Positions 62,757 through 64,000 of a stretch of 64,000 nucleotides of DNA are shown here, piece by piece. This stretch comes from JASJCL01 sp050291585. Its GTDB lineage: Bacteria; Desulfobacterota; Desulfobacteria; Desulfobacterales; Desulfosarcinaceae. The notes below the pieces were generated by a model. That model ran no database searches. It saw nothing but the letters and a program-made list of their open reading frames with translations, and was not told the origin of the DNA. The translations under genes were made by a program, and so were the position numbers. Location of the stretch: contig JBNKKA010000001.1 in assembly GCA_050291585.1 (NCBI GenBank), positions 15,267 through 79,266 of the forward strand, read 5' to 3'. Every line of letters begins with the position of its first letter. Position 1 is the stretch's first letter.

Positions 62757-64000
62757 TTAATAAAGATCTCCCCAAATATCGACGGCAATACCATTGCGCC
62801 TAATGCTATCCAACGGGGGAGTTGTGCCATTGGTTTGAACCACCGGGCAGCCGCTGGCGGTATCTACATTGTAATATACAGAAGTACCGGGTCCGCTGAC
62901 TATGCTGATGGAAAAGGCGACCGTGCTTCCCTGAGTCACCTGGGGTGAACCGTTAAATGAAAAGTAGACGGCTTCACTAGTACCATTAAGCGATACCGTT
63001 GCGGTTGAGGTCCCGATGGTAGTGCCGCTGTAAGAGCCTGAACGTGCTGTCAGCCTTATAGAATAGGTCCCCGACTCGGTGGTGGCCATATAAAGCGTTA
63101 CCCAGGTCAGGTTCGTACCCGGATAATCTGAAACGTAAAACCCTCTATAGTAGTAATCACCCAGATCAGTTGTCGTCGGTGCGCAGTGGACCAGATGGGA
63201 TTCATCATCGTCCAGAATGGTTATGGTAGCGTAATAGGGTGATCCACGTGTATAGCCACTACTCGTTCCAATGGTCAAACGCGCGGTTTCGTTGGGTTCG
63301 TCCACATTGTCATTCAGCGGCCTCAGTGAAACATCCACATAGCTTTGTCCTGCTGCAATATATACTGGGCTGGAGATGGCCGCATAATCCGTCCCATGGG
63401 TGGCCGTGCCACTCATGCTGATATTGACGGCCAATCTCGAGGCGGTACTCCCCGTGCGGCTGATGCGATAGGTGCCGTTGTCGGGAAACTCTGGTGCCTC
63501 TGCGGCTGTAGAATCGACGACCGCTACAGATACGACGGGTAGGCATGCAGCAGTGCTCGTGTCGTCGAGTGCTTGCCAGCCGGTCACTACGCTGTCCCCA
63601 TTGCGCGCCCTGACCCTGAACTGGTATCTCGTTCCGCAATTCAGGCCAGAGCTGGTCCAGGAGGTTGCCGTGATCCAGCCTGAATTGGTCCCTCTTGTGA
63701 CATTCTCGCAATAGTACTGGGTCCCGGAAGGATTCCCGTTGGCCGTCCAATTGGCCCGGATGCTGGTCTGAGTCTGGTTGGAGAACTGGGCATACCCGGG
63801 GGTGTTGGCGAGGGTGTAGCGATACTCGGTGGTGGAGAGGCCCGTCATGTTCGCGTCCCCGTTACGGGCCCTGGCGTTAAATCCGTAGCGCTGATTGACC
63901 GAAAGCAAAGTGCTGGTCCAGTAGTTGTTGTTCTGCCGCCAGCCCGAACTGGTTTGACCGGTCACATTGTAGAAAATCAAACCAGAGCTCCCCCGGGTCA
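62757..64000 (-). CDS. Fibronectin III / Calx-beta surface protein, partial
   Basis: The reading frame is open to the right edge of the window, so this is the C-terminal 414 residues or so. Two fibronectin III-like repeats (YGFNARARNGDANMTG; YQFRVRARNGDSVVTG) are followed by a Calx-beta domain (about 155-265 of the visible part: EFPDNGTYRISRTG, ATHGTDYAAIS, DEPNETARLTIG, ATITILDDDES) and a C-terminal beta-sandwich. It is Ser/Thr/Tyr-rich, as in exported adhesins. The N-terminus and export signal lie beyond the window. It is on the same strand as the WD40-caspase gene, 142 bp upstream of it. Confidence 0.8.
   Translation of the reverse strand, partial: TRGSSGLIFYNVTGQTSSGWRQNNNYWTSTLLSVNQRYGFNARARNGDANMTGLSTTEYRYTLANTPGYAQFSNQTQTSIRANWTANGNPSGTQYYCENVTRGTNSGWITATSWTSSGLNCGTRYQFRVRARNGDSVVTGWQALDDTSTAACLPVVSVAVVDSTAAEAPEFPDNGTYRISRTGSTASRLAVNISMSGTATHGTDYAAISSPVYIAAGQSYVDVSLRPLNDNVDEPNETARLTIGTSSGYTRGSPYYATITILDDDESHLVHCAPTTTDLGDYYYRGFYVSDYPGTNLTWVTLYMATTESGTYSIRLTARSGSYSGTTIGTSTATVSLNGTSEAVYFSFNGSPQVTQGSTVAFSISIVSGPGTSVYYNVDTASGCPVVQTNGTTPPLDSIRRNGIAVDIWGDLY

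Overview
The window is a contiguous piece of a moderately GC-rich bacterial chromosome. It looks like a member of the Desulfobacterota (formerly deltaproteobacteria). This is inferred from the many PAS/GAF histidine kinases, the DUF4388-PilZ protein, the abundant outer-membrane-type lipoproteins with eukaryote-like domains, and the short alpha-glucan phosphorylase; no marker gene proves it. Both ends cut genes. No rRNA, tRNA, CRISPR array, transposase or phage gene was found.

Layout. (1) 1-6.8 kb, minus strand: an apparent operon of an ion transporter, two histidine kinases, a lone receiver protein and a universal stress protein that runs off the left edge. (2) 7-11.1 kb: a glycerophosphodiesterase, a DUF4388-PilZ protein, an HU protein with a good promoter, and the branched-chain aminotransferase ilvE. 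(3) 11.4-21.6 kb, plus strand: a glycogen cluster of galU, a fused GH13-GH133 debranching enzyme, a small CBM48 protein, glgP and glgA. Neither glgC nor glgB is in the window. (4) 21.6-38.2 kb: an accessory signalling island. It holds a kinase with a PEGA domain, a TagF-PP2C phosphatase fusion, a membrane VWA-FHA protein, a catalytically broken caspase-like protein fused to PEGA and sulfatase-modifying-factor domains, an intact caspase-like lipoprotein, a DUF4384 protein, two lipoproteins that share an unnamed N-terminal domain, and a PRPP-synthase-like protein. (5) 38.4-41.8 kb: a large hybrid histidine kinase and a small hypothetical gene. (6) 42-48.9 kb: a sugar ABC transporter operon with a ROK sugar kinase and a divergent ROK repressor. 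(7) 48.9-59.2 kb: sbcD-sbcC, a decayed fragment of sbcC, a metallo-beta-lactamase-fold hydrolase, small envelope and cysteine-cluster proteins, a CDF transporter, a TPR protein and a short Rho-type factor. (8) 59.4-64 kb: a WD40-caspase lipoprotein and the end of a fibronectin/Calx-beta surface protein.

The most unusual part is region 4. Kinase, PP2C phosphatase fused to TagF, and an FHA reader make up the threonine-phosphorylation switch that controls type VI secretion in other bacteria, yet no type VI structural gene lies here. The switch sits among caspase-like and envelope lipoproteins instead. I infer an envelope-sensing phospho-signalling system wired to caspase-like effectors, possibly controlled through a perfect CRP-type palindrome at 26136-26151. 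Two more caspase-related features (the pseudo-caspase and the distant WD40-caspase lipoprotein) suggest a wider family of such proteins in this genome.
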